Below, piece after piece: positions 12,556-23,473 of a DNA stretch of 64,000 bases. The notes beneath the pieces were generated by a model, which was not told the origin of the DNA, did no database searches, and saw only the letters and a program-made list of their open reading frames with translations. Every line of letters begins with the position of its first letter. The first letter of the stretch is position 1. Source of the DNA: Aphidius gifuensis (taxonomy: Eukaryota > Arthropoda > Insecta > Hymenoptera > Braconidae); assembly GCF_014905175.1 (NCBI RefSeq), contig NC_057790.1, forward strand, positions 9,672,001 to 9,736,000. The letters run 5' to 3'. A program made the position numbers and the translations under genes.

Positions 12556-12941
12556 CTACTGTGGTAATGAAAATTCACCACTGCATTCATAGATATTTAG
12601 TAGTGGACTATAATAACTTGCATTGTATATTTTGCTCATGACAAATTCACGTTTATCGTTTGGTTCTGGATATTCACGAGCTAATCTACCTGAAAAATAA
12701 ACATATTCATTAATAATTGTTAAATTACAGTTTATTGAGTTAAAAAATAATTATCAACTCACATGATCAGCAACAGTTTGTTCAGTAAATAAGAAATAAT
12801 TCTCCAGCAATATGACGAACACCAGTTGCAATGACATCGAGTGCAATACCAATAAAAATGTAAGCATTGTAACTCCGCCCACATCTATAAGTTTTTCCAT
12901 TGTGAACACATCACCAAAAAGTTAGCCTGATAAGAATATAC

Positions 12942-13942
12942 TGTGACGAGTTGTACTCGCCCACCTTAAATTTATATATTATTTCTATTATTACTTTATT
13001 TAATTTTATTATTATTATGTTATCGGGTGGGGCTGGCCAAATAAGAAGGGGAATATTGTTGGAGAAAGGGAAATTTCTCTGCTATTCAAGCTGGCGACCC
13101 AGCTGAATAGACACTTCGGTTTCTGCCTCCCGACTAGTAAGTTCGAGGTTCTTGAGGAGCCATCCCAGAACCTCGAACAATCTTCTCCCCACCCAGGTAT
13201 CGGAGCCATCCATACCTAAACCCAAGGAGCAGGAGTCAGCCTCTCCTAAAAATCCCTATTTTTTCATGTATAGTCAGTTGGTCAGCCTTACTTCGTTTTT
13301 CATTAATTATTAGTCAGTTAATTATTCTTTTTTATATATCATTTTTCTTGTTAAGACCATGACTTGAAGTCAGGTCTCATAATTTTATATTTGTGTTCAA
13401 CTTAACATTATTTTATAATTTTTTGATAAACATAATTTTCGACTAGTAATAATTTTTGATACTTAAATTGTTTTTTTATAATGAATAATCTCGTTGTTTG
13501 TGTGCCATAATTATTGTTTTGTTGATTACTTTATTGTGCTACCCTTGATTTTACCTTTTCAGTGACCTAATTTTAACGTTCTTTACCCGGCCCTCTCTCC
13601 ACGAACCAGCATACTGAACGACCCAGGCAAACCCCTTAGCTTAGTTTTAGAATTGTATTTTCAGGAACGGATCAGCATCATTGGATTCATTGGATTATTC
13701 GGATTTTCGTGATTTCTGTGATTTCTGTGATTTTTGTGATTATTTGGCTATTTGGTATTTGGTATTTGGTTATTTGGCTATTTGGATATTTGGTTATTTG
13801 GTTAGTTTTAGTGACGTTTTTTAGGTAAGTTTTAGCGTCGTAGAGTGAAATTTTCCGTCCCCCTTTTTGTCTGTAAAGCTAGTTGATCCGCGACCCGAGC
13901 TAATTTCTAAAACTAAGTGAGAAGGTAACATGTCACGTTACA
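12942..13942 (+). repeat. 5' LTR of element A
   Basis: A 1,001-bp LTR starting TGTGACGAGTTG and ending ATGTCACGTTACA. From 13070 on it is repeated at 22593-23473. The 3' part contains tandem TATTTGG-type repeats (about 13740-13800). GC-richer blocks such as CCCGGCCCTCTCTCCACGAA also occur in diverged form in element B's LTR, which shows the two families are related. Confidence 0.92.
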
Positions 13943-13945
13943 AAA

Positions 13946-13963
13946 TGGCGCCCAAACAGGGAC
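13946..13963 (+). promoter_or_regulatory. Primer binding site of element A (tRNA-Lys type)
   Basis: TGGCGCCCAAACAGGGAC lies three bases after the LTR end. It is complementary, with one mismatch, to the 3' end of tRNA-Lys(UUU). Element D instead uses a tRNA-Leu-type site. Confidence 0.8.
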
Positions 13964-16020
13964 ATGAATGACAAATTCAGGTTCCTACTTTCACCCCTTT
14001 TTCCCCCTTTTTATATATCTATATTAAAATAACTACAACCCGCGTCTACCCCCCTTGATAAATTGATTAAAAAGACCCTAAAATTCCCCCCCCCCCCCTC
14101 CTAATACCACAGGAAAAAAAAATATATATAAAAAAAAAAAAAAGAAGAAATTATTAAAATAAAAAAAAAAAAAGGAGAGAAAAACCTATAAAAAAAATAA
14201 GAATAAAAAGAATAAATAATAATAATAAATAAAAAAAAAAATTAGACTTTGTTTTGAACCCACAAATACCCCCCCCCCCCCGTAATTAGAAAATAAAAAT
14301 ATTAACCCCCCAAAACTACAAAACCCCCATTCTAAAATTTTAATTTTCCCACCCTCAAGCTTCGCCGGTATTTGAGACAATGGCCGTCGAGTTGACCGTG
14401 CTTGCGCGACAGCCGGCGACGCTTCGTCGTGCGATTTTTGTGCCCCAACTGGCACAACCTGTTGAGACAACGCACGAGGAATATCGCGTCGCGAGTTGCC
14501 GCAGACAATAGTCAAAATAAATATATAAAAAAAAAATAATAATAATAATAATTAATACTAGGATTAATACTAAAAAAGGATTAAGTGAAGAAAAAAATTG
14601 AATTGTGTGTGAGTAGCGGTGCTTAGTGTCTAGAAAAAAAAAAAGAAGAAGAAAAGAAGACATAGTGTTGGTAGAAAAGAAGAAAGAAAAAAAAAAGATT
14701 AAGTTGTGTGTGTAGGCGTTGAAAAAGAAAGAAAAAAAAAAAAAAAAAAAAAACAACAGTCAGTAGAGTGTGTAAGGAAAAGAGGATAAGTTGTGTGTAG
14801 TCAGTGGATAGTAAGTAAAGTAAGGAAGGATAAGTTTTGTGGTCGGTGTGTATGCTGTGTGGATGGTGTGTATGCTGTGTGAGGAAAAAAAAAACCGTGC
14901 GACAACCGACGACGCTCCACTGTGCGATTTTCGTGTCCCGACCGGCACAACCAGTTGATACATCGCACAGGGAACATTGCGTCGAGAGTCGCCCGAAAAA
15001 CTAAAAACTAAGACTAAATAATAAAAAAAAAAAAATATAATAAACTGTGTGAGACTGTAAAAATAAAAAAAATAAGTTGTAAGAATATAAGACTGTAGTT
15101 GTAAGAAAAATAAGACTGTAAGAATAGAGAAAAGAAGAATGTAAGTTGTGTTAAATTGAGAAAAAAACAGGCGTAGGTCGTGAGTGTGTCAGCTAAAGTA
15201 AAAAGAAAGAGAAAAAAAAACAGATCGTAGTTGTGTGTAGAGTGCGTATAAAAAAAGACGAAAAGAAATGATACGTGTTTGTAAGTTGTGCGACAGGCCT
15301 GAAAAGAAAGAAAAACAAATTTAAGCTGCGTGTATTTTGTGTGTGAAGGAAAGTAAGAAAGGATTTGAGTTGGGTGTAAGTTGAGTGTGTATAAAAAAAA
15401 AAGAGTATTCAGTGCGCGTTGTGTATTAGTGAAAAAAAAAGAGAGAGGATTTAGTAAGGGTTGTATTGGGTTATGGGAGGATTGGTGACACCAAGAGGAT
15501 ATCCAAGAGGCTACATCGGGTATAGGGACAAAGGGATTTACATGAAGGAGAACAAACTGGTTGAGGGAAAAGATATTAGGATTACGACACATTATATTTT
15601 GGTGCATTCATATTGTCATCGTAATAAGGTAAGATTACCAGATTTAATATTTTTACCACGCAAAAAAAAAAAAAAAATAGTTCCTGCCACATATATTCCC
15701 ACCCAAATATCGTAAACTTGTAACCCCACACCAATACCCCCCCTCCCACTATTATAAATTTCGTTCTCTTGCCCCGTTTGAAAAAAAAGAGAAAAAAAAA
15801 ATATATATAACGCGTACGCCCCCACTTATTTATTTTTATACTAAAATCCCTACTTTCAAAAAAAAATGTGTATAGGCGACCCCCCACTATTTACCCGTTA
15901 TTTTATTTACGATTTACCCTGTAAATAAATTATATATCTATTAATAATAATAAAATAAAAGAAAAAAAAAAAACTACGTTCATCGGCGAGTCATCCCGGA
16001 ACCATAGTTACAAATGCCCA
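13964..16020 (+). other. Element A leader, purine-rich part with a duplicated GC-rich module
   Basis: Most of this stretch is purine-rich with long A runs and has no convincing gene. It is interrupted by two related GC-rich modules at 14396-14500 and 14895-14992. Both contain CGACGCT, GTGCGATTTT, GGCACAACC and GCGTCG in the same order, and both have self-complementary stretches. They could be structured RNA elements. An 84-codon ORF at 15461-15715 and the minus-strand ORFs here have no conserved features. Confidence 0.6.
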
Positions 16021-16026
16021 TTTATT

Positions 16027-16990
16027 CCAGACTAATTATGTTATAGTAGATTAAATTCTGCTGTAATAATTAGTCGGCCCTCCGGATAAATAAAATTCCC
16101 CTTAATCCGGATAAATAAAATTCCCCTTAATCCCAGGACTAATTATGTTATAATAAATTAATTTTTATTGTAATAATTAGTCGGCCCTCCGGAGAAATGT
16201 AATTCCCATTTAAAATTAGACTAATTATGTTATGATAAATTAAATTTTATTGTAATAATTAGTCAGCCCTCCGGAGAAATGTAATTCCTATTTAAATTTA
16301 GACTAATTATGTTATGATAAATTACCCTCCGGTAAAATAAATGATTCTCATTTATTCTGGACTAATTATGTTACGATAAATTAAATTTTGTTGTAATAAT
16401 TAGTCAGCCCTCCGGAAAAACAAATAAATCCCATTAATCCCAAGACTGATTATGTTACGGTAGATTAAATTTTATTGGTCAGCCCTCCGGAGAAATACAA
16501 ATTCCCATTTATTTGGCTAATTATGTTATAGTGAATTAAATTTTATTGTAATAATTAGTCAGCCCTCCAGAGAAATAATAATTCCTATTAAGTCAAGACT
16601 AATTGTGTTGCGACGAATTAATTTTTGTTGTAATAATTGGTCGGCCCTCCGAAAAAATAAATAATTCCCATTTATTCTAGACTGATTATGTTACAATAAA
16701 TTAAATTTCGTTGTAGTAATCAGTCAGCCCTCCGGGGAAATAAAATTCCCATTTAAATTTTGACTGATTATGTTATAGTAGATGAAAATCTATTGTAATA
16801 ATCAGTCGGCCCTCCGGGAAAATTTCTATTTCCCTTAATTCCAAGACTAATTATTTTACGACGAATTAATTTTTGTTGTAATAATTAGTCAGCCACCCCC
16901 CCAGAGAAATAATATATATTAATTATTTCGATACCAATTAGATTACAATAATCTAAACAAAAAAAAAATCATGGCAATAGTTAGTCAGCT
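16027..16990 (+). repeat. Twelve tandem ~82-bp hairpin units in the leader of element A
   Basis: About twelve diverged units repeat the pattern GACTAATTATGTTA … TAATAATTAGTC followed by AGCCCTCCGGAGAAAT. GACTAATTAT and ATAATTAGTC within each unit are complementary, so every unit can form a ~45-nt hairpin. Unit starts are near 16030, 16137, 16220, 16301, 16366, 16445, 16516, 16598, 16680, 16763, 16847 and 16932. Changes on the two sides are partly matched (for example ACTGATTATG paired with TAATCAGTC near 16680-16725), which hints at maintenance of pairing. The array lies upstream of gag. Confidence 0.85.
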
Positions 16991-17202
16991 TTTCGGTAAA
17001 TTCAATTCCCATTTTACGATATTAACTTTTACTTATTCTTTATTTAAAAATTAACTGAGTATAGAGAGTTAAGGAGGACCTTGTTGGAAGGAGTGGGAGT
17101 CATCCCCTCCTAACGATTTCCCTCTTCTCCCGATGAGGAGTAGGAGGTTATCCCCACTTTTGGTCAAAATTTTCCCCACCCTTAGAGCTGCTCGCTAACC
17201 AC

Positions 17203-17267
17203 TATATAAGCTGACGCAGGGCGTCCGACTAGTCAGTAGCTATCCGCGGGCGAACCTGTAAAGTCAA
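17203..17267 (+). promoter_or_regulatory. Candidate internal core promoter (TATA, Inr, DPE-like) upstream of gag A
   Basis: TATATAAG at 17203-17210 is followed by the arthropod initiator TCAGT, with its A (+1) at 17235. This places the TATA box at -32. At +28 to +33 stands AGTCAA, which fits five of six positions of the downstream promoter element. The surrounding ~200 bp is GC-richer than the leader. Transcription would start about 230 bp before the gag ATG, inside the element rather than in the LTR. This is inferred from motifs only. Confidence 0.45.
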
Positions 17268-17462
17268 GATTATAAGTTCAAAATATTATATGTGCAGTTT
17301 ATTACTTTGGAAGATTTATCTGAGTTACAATTTAATTTTGAGATGTTGTTTATTTTAATTGTGTTAACTTGTAGTTGACCACTCCATTATTTATAATATT
17401 ACCTGCGTCAATTAAAATTGCCTTAATTTTACGTTGCCACATACGATCCTTACGGTGATATT

Positions 17463-19286
17463 ATGGGTGATGAGGAGACATCCTCACCTCCTGGACCATC
17501 AGGTACCATACCCAAGCGTCGAGGGCGGAAACCCAAAGCCCAACCAGATCAACTGGAAGTTGATGAGACCCCGGCGGATTCGACTAGTGAAGGAGACTTT
17601 CCTCCTAGGAGAAACACCCGCAATCGCAAGAAAATAACCGCGGACTCCCCCGTCAACATTTTCGTCACAGGCGCTTCGCCAGAGGATCTCGGAGCTACAT
17701 CCAGACCATCTGGTGAAGGCCGTGTTCCTACCCCACCTGTTCAGAACGCAGCCCAAGGAACTGACCCAGTTTCGCCCTCATTAGTCATTACTAATGAACC
17801 CCCTAAAAAGACTGCTGCTAAACCACCCCCAAAGCCAGTTACCAAAGACCCTGCTGTTTTTCGCAGTACAATTGGGTCTAGGTATTTGGCCACCCACAAG
17901 AACATTGACCCATTTGCTCTAACCCCTAACCCTGCAAGCAATCACTAGCTTCACGCCGGCAGTGGTTACCGTAGTGACTGCCGCTTATGCGTGACTGAAC
18001 GTTTTAATAAGATATTACGTACTCGGTACGCTGGTCTAGACGATGACGACCCAAATAATGAGCCTGCCTCACCCGCCCGTGCCAATCCACCTCAGGGAGG
18101 ATTAAACCTCAACCCACCTGCGCGTAATGAACCCCGTATTCCGGCACCTAGACGCGTAATTACGCCCTCGGTTGAAGATCTTCGGATTTCCGAAAGCAGT
18201 GCCCACAACCACAGCATGCCCAATTTATTACGTATTTTAGGAAGCTGGAGGTTGACTTATTCCGGCCATCCAGGTGAAGATGTGGAAGAATTTTTATATC
18301 GAGTGGAACAAGCAAGGTTGTGCACATGGGCAAGTGATCGTGAACTGTTGCAGACTTTGTCTATCTGTATGAAAGGTCCCGCCCTAACTTGGTACATGAC
18401 ACATGAAGCTGAGTTTGATTCTTGGTTAGCCGCGAAGGCAGCGTTTCGCGCCAGTTTTTCTGACCCTGATTACCAACGAGCATTGCGCGAAGAGATCGAT
18501 AAACGCGTTCAAGGCCCAAACGAGTTAGTTCGAAGCTTTATATCGTGTATGCGTGGTCTATTCCAAAGAACGGATCCACCCTGGTCGGAATCAGAGCGCG
18601 TACACTACACCGTCCGCAATATGTTGCCCATCTTCCAACGCCAAATTTCACCCCGAGATTCCCCAACAATGTGGGAAGTAGAATTGGAAGCGTTGCGTCA
18701 AGAAAAGATCACGCAATCGGCCCAACAACGCCGATTACCACCTCGACCTGAGCAGTCGTTGTGTCCTAGTTTTGCTTACGTCAAGGTGTTCATCGCTCCT
18801 TGGTAGAAGAAGAGCCATCCCTACAAGGAAGCGAGGAACATGGTTTATTGATGGAGGACGAATTACTGTCCACCCTGGGTGACTTACTCCAGAAAAAGAG
18901 AGAGGTCACCTGGCCCAAGGCCCGCAACGTCACGTTTGCCACCCCCAATCGCAGATTTCCCTGAATCAGGTCCCAGTCCTCCAGCTGTATCCAACTTTCA
19001 GCCTTCTAATTGAGTGGAATGTTGGAATTGTAAGCAGCACCTCGAAGAAGATTTTGTTATCGCTGCCGTCGACCGGATGTCACGTTGGTTACGTGCCCAT
19101 TTTTCAATCCGGGAAACGACAGCGGGAGAGCATAACTTCGGCACATGCAGCTCCCGTTTTAACTCCGCCGATTAAAAACTCACCATTGAAATCAGCTGAG
19201 GCTACCCAGGCCCCACCGGTATTTGACATGGTTCAAGTCGATTTATCACCCAAGGAGTTGGTGAAGTTAGTATTTAAACCACTGGC
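17463..19286 (+). pseudogene. Gag of element A
   Basis: The frame opens at the ATG at 17463. The first ~160 residues are Pro/Thr/Lys-rich with an AT-hook-like KRRGRKPK at residues 18-25 and a segment ASPEDLG. A TAG at 17946 interrupts the frame, which then continues to 18806. Residues encoded at about 18180-18760 form the capsid (VEDLRISES…, GEDVEEFLYRVEQARL…, DYQRALREEIDKRV…), closely matched by element B. After the stop at 18804-18806, a region near 19014-19100 encodes a Cys/His-rich nucleocapsid (ECWNCK, then CRRP.CH), with the frame lost. Gag packages RNA into particles. GC content is much higher than in element D. Confidence 0.88.
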
Positions 19287-22200
19287 TTGGTAGAAACTCC
19301 AGTCGGAACGTTGGCAGCTCCACCAACCCCGATCCCCAAACTTCGCGTCTTTCATCTCAATATAATAGTTGGAGCGGCAATAATTCGAGCTTTGGTTGAC
19401 TCAGGGGCTAACCAAACCTTTGCTGGGCTCGAAACTTCCCAACTCCTCATTCAGTCCGGTTTCAAACAACGTGATGTACTCCCGCGACATGTTATGACTG
19501 CGTCAGGTCATCTCGAAACAATTAATACCGCGGTTACAATCCAAGTTGAAGTTGACGGTAAATCCACCCCTATGGACGCATTGATTTTACCCACCTTATC
19601 CGAGGATTTTATCCTAGGGCTAGACTTTCTACAAGCCGCTGGAATGGTCATTGACTTCAGCGACCGATCATGGTATTATCATGACAATCCGGAGCGAAAG
19701 TTCTTGTTTGTTCCCGTTGATAAGGTAGCTCAGGTCGTACAAATGAACAATCTCAGTACCCTTACCCCCCACGAAGAGCTTCAATTGGAACAGTTTTTAG
19801 CCAAAGAACTACCCCCCGTTCTAATTGAAGACGATAAATTCCCTATAACCCACCTCACACAACACCACATTGACGTAGGTGAAAGCCCCTCCATTAGACA
19901 AAAGCCCTATCGTGCTAACCCAGCAATGTGTGGTGTTATGATAGAAAAGGTAGACCAAATGTTGAGAACTGGAATAATTGCAGCTTCACAGAGTGAATGG
20001 GCGAGCCCTGTTGTTCTAGTTCCAAAAGGGAAAGGTAACTATCGGTTTTGTATTGACTTTCGTAAGGTAAACGCGGTGACGAAGAAAGATGCATACCCGA
20101 TATGTCTTCCATCCTGGACAAGCTGCGTCAAGCCCATTTGATCACCACCATCGATTTATCACAGCTTTCTTTCAAATTGCCCTAACACCCGAATCGCGGG
20201 AGATAACCGCTTTTGTCGTCCCTGGCTACGGCCTTTACCATTTCCTGCGCATGACTTTCAGATTGTCCAATAGTCCTGCGACGATGCAGCGACTCGTTGA
20301 TAAATTGATAGGTCACAAATATTATCCCAAGGTTTTTGTTTACTTGGATGATATAATCATAGTGACACAAACATTCGCGGAACATCTGTCATATTTAAAA
20401 AAGGTGCTAACTGATTTGCGCAGTGCTAATCTTGCCATTGACCGCGAGAAAAGCCATTTTTGCCTCGCACAGGTGAAGTACCTGGGCTTTGTTGTAAATC
20501 GCGATGGACTCATGGTCGACCCGGACAAAACCTCCCCCGTGGTAAACTACCCAGCCCCAAAAAATTTCCGCGAACTTCGTCGTTTCTTAGGAATGGCTTC
20601 TTGGTACCGAAGGTTTATCCCGGAATTCGCGACATTGGCCGAGCCCCTTACTCGATTAACCGAGAAAGATGTTGAATGGGAATGGAAAGAGCCCCAAATC
20701 AACAGTTTCCGCGCCCTGAAAATTAAATTGACCACAACCCCAACCCTCGCATGCCCAGATTTTACCCTCCCCTTCACCCTTCAAACAGACGCAAGTAGTG
20801 TTAGACTCGGAGCAGTGCGAACCCAAGAATTCAATAAGGTCAAAAAGGTAATTGCGTATGCTAGCCGCATGATGTCCGAGACCGAAACGCGTTACTCTGT
20901 TACCGAGCAGGAATGTCTAGCAATGATTTGGGCCATACGGAAATTTCGGTGTTATTTAGAGGGTTATAAATTCACCGTTATCACAGACCACAGTAGTCTT
21001 CGTTGGCTTAACAACTTGCGTAACCCCACCGGTCGATTGTCCCGCTGGGCATTAGAATTAATGCAATACGATTTCGAGATAATTCACCGTAAGGGAGCCC
21101 TCCATCATGTCCCTGATGCCCTTTCACGGATTCCCGATCAACAAATTGAAGCCCAAAACTTGACTGATGTTGAGGATAAATGGTACTGCCAAAGGTATCG
21201 CAAGGTGGAGTCATCCCCAGACAGTTACCCCAACTGGCAGATCATTGGTGGCCAACTATATTTTCATAGACCTTTATCCTACATTTCAGTTGAGATTCCC
21301 GACCTGACTGCCTGGAAATTGGTAATGCCCCGTCATTTTCGCGAACGAGTCGTGTTGGAATGTCATGAACCCCCCCATATGGGACACATGGGCATTGATA
21401 AAACTTACCGTAAAGTCTCTACTTTGTACTATTGGCCTAATATGTTCCGTGAAGTAGCGTCAATAGTAGCCCGTTGCGAGATTTGTCAAAAGACTAAGTT
21501 TGACCAAGGCAAACCACGCGGTTTGATGGGCACCCGCGTTGTACAAGAGCCATGGGCAATCGTAGCTGCCGATATTGTTGGTCCACTTCCCCGTTCTCGA
21601 GCTGGTTATGCGTATCTTCTGGTCATGCAGGACCAGATGACCAAGTTCATAGAACTGGCCCCCCTCCGTCAAGCCACGGGAAAAGTTATCCGCAAAAAAC
21701 TCGAGGACCTCATTTTATTTCGCCATGGTACTCCCCGGATTTTAATCACTGATAACGGCACAGAATTTGCAAATAAGGAGATTAAAAAAAAATCCTTGGC
21801 TATCTGGGCCGGTATCAAATTACAAAATACCCCCAAGCAGATCCGGTGGAACGGGTAAACCGCAGCCTCAAGACTATGCTTCGCGCATTTCTTGATGGCA
21901 ACCACCGTGACTGGGATCATTATTTGCCCGAGTTTAGGTTTGCCTATAACACAGCTTACCACGACTCTCTCTTATCCACCCCTTCATTTGCCAACGCTGG
22001 GCGCGAACCTCGTCAGCCCCATACCGTTCGTAACGAGGTCGATGATGGCCTGCTTGTCACCCCCATCCCCATGACTGAATGAAATAAGAGAATAAAAGAC
22101 TCAATGTCCTACGCCAAGCCCTAATCTATGCCCGAGGTGAGGCTGAACTGAAGCAGTCCACTCAATATAATACCCACCGCCGCAAAGTCGAATTTGACGT

Positions 22201-22440
22201 TGGAGAATTAGTGCTCAAACGAACCCACCCTTTGTCTAACGACCCCAAATTTTATTCAGCCGGCTTAGAAAAGCCATTTGAAGGCCCCTTTATAATCACC
22301 CAAAAATTCTCGGCCACCAGTTATGAGGTTTCCGATTTTCCGGAGTCATCCGAGGTGAAATATCCATATCAGACTTGAAGCCTTGGGTTAAGGCAGTGGA
22401 TCAGAAAGTAGTTGAAGGCCCACCCACACCTAGTAATTAA
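19287..22440 (+). pseudogene. Pol of element A: protease, RT, RNase H, integrase
   Basis: Domains in order: aspartic protease with LVDSGANQTFAG near 19393-19428; RT with SEWASPVVLVPKG (about 19995-20033), YRFCIDFRKV and the catalytic YLDD at 20341-20352; RNase H beginning QTDASS near 20780; then an HHCC finger (…CEICQKTK near 21477-21500). The integrase core has its first Asp at 21571 and second in TDNGTEF near 21748-21770. A C-terminal segment (about 22195-22390) resembles the GPF/Y region. Breaks: two frame changes within 70 bp near 20100-20165, a small deletion near 21838 just before the VNRSLK segment, and stops after 22082. These may be real decay or assembly error. Pol is expressed with or after Gag in this family. 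Confidence 0.95.
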
Positions 22441-22592
22441 CCATGCTATACCCTGCTTCGGAAAACCCAGTAGGAGACATCCCGGGTGACCCATAAAACT
22501 TAATTATGCAAATTACTAATTTCTACTGTTGATAAAATTTAGATGGAACAAGCTGAAGTGGGAGATATGGAACCATTGTTACTCGCTATTTA
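22441..22592 (+). other. Deletion junction between integrase and 3' LTR of element A
   Basis: An ATG at 22542 opens a short frame (16 codons) that runs into the LTR at a TAG. There is no polypurine tract and the first ~128 bp of the LTR are absent. Element B has a 2.2-kb ORF at this position. A likely reading is that A lost a similar ORF, its polypurine tract and the LTR start in one deletion. Confidence 0.5.
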
Positions 22593-23473
22593 GAAATTTC
22601 TCTGCTATTTAAGCTGGCGACCCAGCTGAATAGACACTTCGGTTTCTGCCTCCCGACTAGTAAGTTCGAGGTTCTTGAGGAGCCATCTCAGAACCTCGAA
22701 TAGTCTTCTCCCCACCCAGGTATCGGAGCCATCCATACCTAAACCCAAGGAGCAGGAGTCATCCTCTCCTAAAAATCCCCATTTTTTCATGTATAGTCAG
22801 TTGGTCAGCCTTACTTCGTTTTTCATTAATTATTAGTCAGTTAATTATTCTTTTTTATATATCATTTTTCTTGTTAAGACCATGACTTAAAGTCAGGTCT
22901 CATAATTTTATATTTGTGTTTAACTTAACATTATTTTATAATTTTTTGATAAACATAATTTTCGGCTAGTAATAATTTTTGATACTTAAATTGTTTTTTT
23001 ATAATAAATAATCTCGTTGTTTGTGTGCCATAATTATTGTTATGTTGATTACTTTATTGTGCTACCCTTGATTTTACCTTTTCAGTGACCTAATTTTAAC
23101 GTTCTTTACTCGGCCCTCTCTCCACGAACCAGCATACTGAACGACCCAGGCAAACCCCTCAGCTCAGTTTTAGAATTGTATTTTCAGGAACGGATCAGCA
23201 TCATTGGATCGATTGGATTATTCGAATTTTCGTGATTTCGTGATTTCTGTGATTTCTGTGATTTTTGTGATTATTTGGCTATTTGGTATTTGGTATTTGG
23301 TTATTTGGCTATTTGGATATTTGGTTATTTGGTTAGTTTTAGTGACGTTTTTTGGGTAAGTTTTAGCATCGTAGAGTAAAATTTTCCGTCCCCCTTTTTG
23401 TCTGTAAAGCTAGTTGATCCGCGACCCGAGCTAATTTCTGAAACTAACTGAGAAGGTAACATGTCACGTTACA
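22593..23473 (+). repeat. 3' LTR of element A, 5'-truncated
   Basis: It matches 13070-13942 with scattered single-base changes and a few small indels (for example an extra CGTGATTT unit near 23230). It ends GTCACGTTACA followed by the ATAC duplication. About 128 bp of U3 are missing. Confidence 0.92.

Larger units (their letters stand above)
12942..23473 (+). mobile_element. Ty3/gypsy LTR retrotransposon, element A (nearly full length)
   Basis: The element is 10,532 bp, bounded by TGTGACGAG and GTCACGTTACA, with ATAC duplicated at 12938-12941 and 23474-23477. The order is 5' LTR, primer site, 3.5-kb leader, gag, protease, RT, RNase H, integrase, 3' LTR. This is the Ty3/gypsy order, with integrase last. 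The two LTRs differ by only scattered substitutions, so insertion is fairly recent. The coding region nevertheless carries several frameshifts. The 3' LTR lacks its first ~128 bp through a deletion that also removed whatever lay between integrase and LTR. It sits in an intron of the malic-enzyme pseudogene, in the opposite orientation. Confidence 0.93.

Noticed and set aside
15461..15715. 84-codon plus-strand ORF in the leader of A
   Set aside because: It has no domain and ends in a poly-Lys run from an A stretch. No counterpart was seen in element B.
14186..15887. Minus-strand ORFs of 67-197 codons rich in Phe
   Set aside because: They are the reverse of the A-rich leader of element A. Phe/Leu runs follow directly from poly-T.
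16027..16990. CRISPR-like regular repeats
   Set aside because: The spacers are repeated along with the repeats, the units are diverged, and the array lies in the leader of a eukaryotic retrotransposon.
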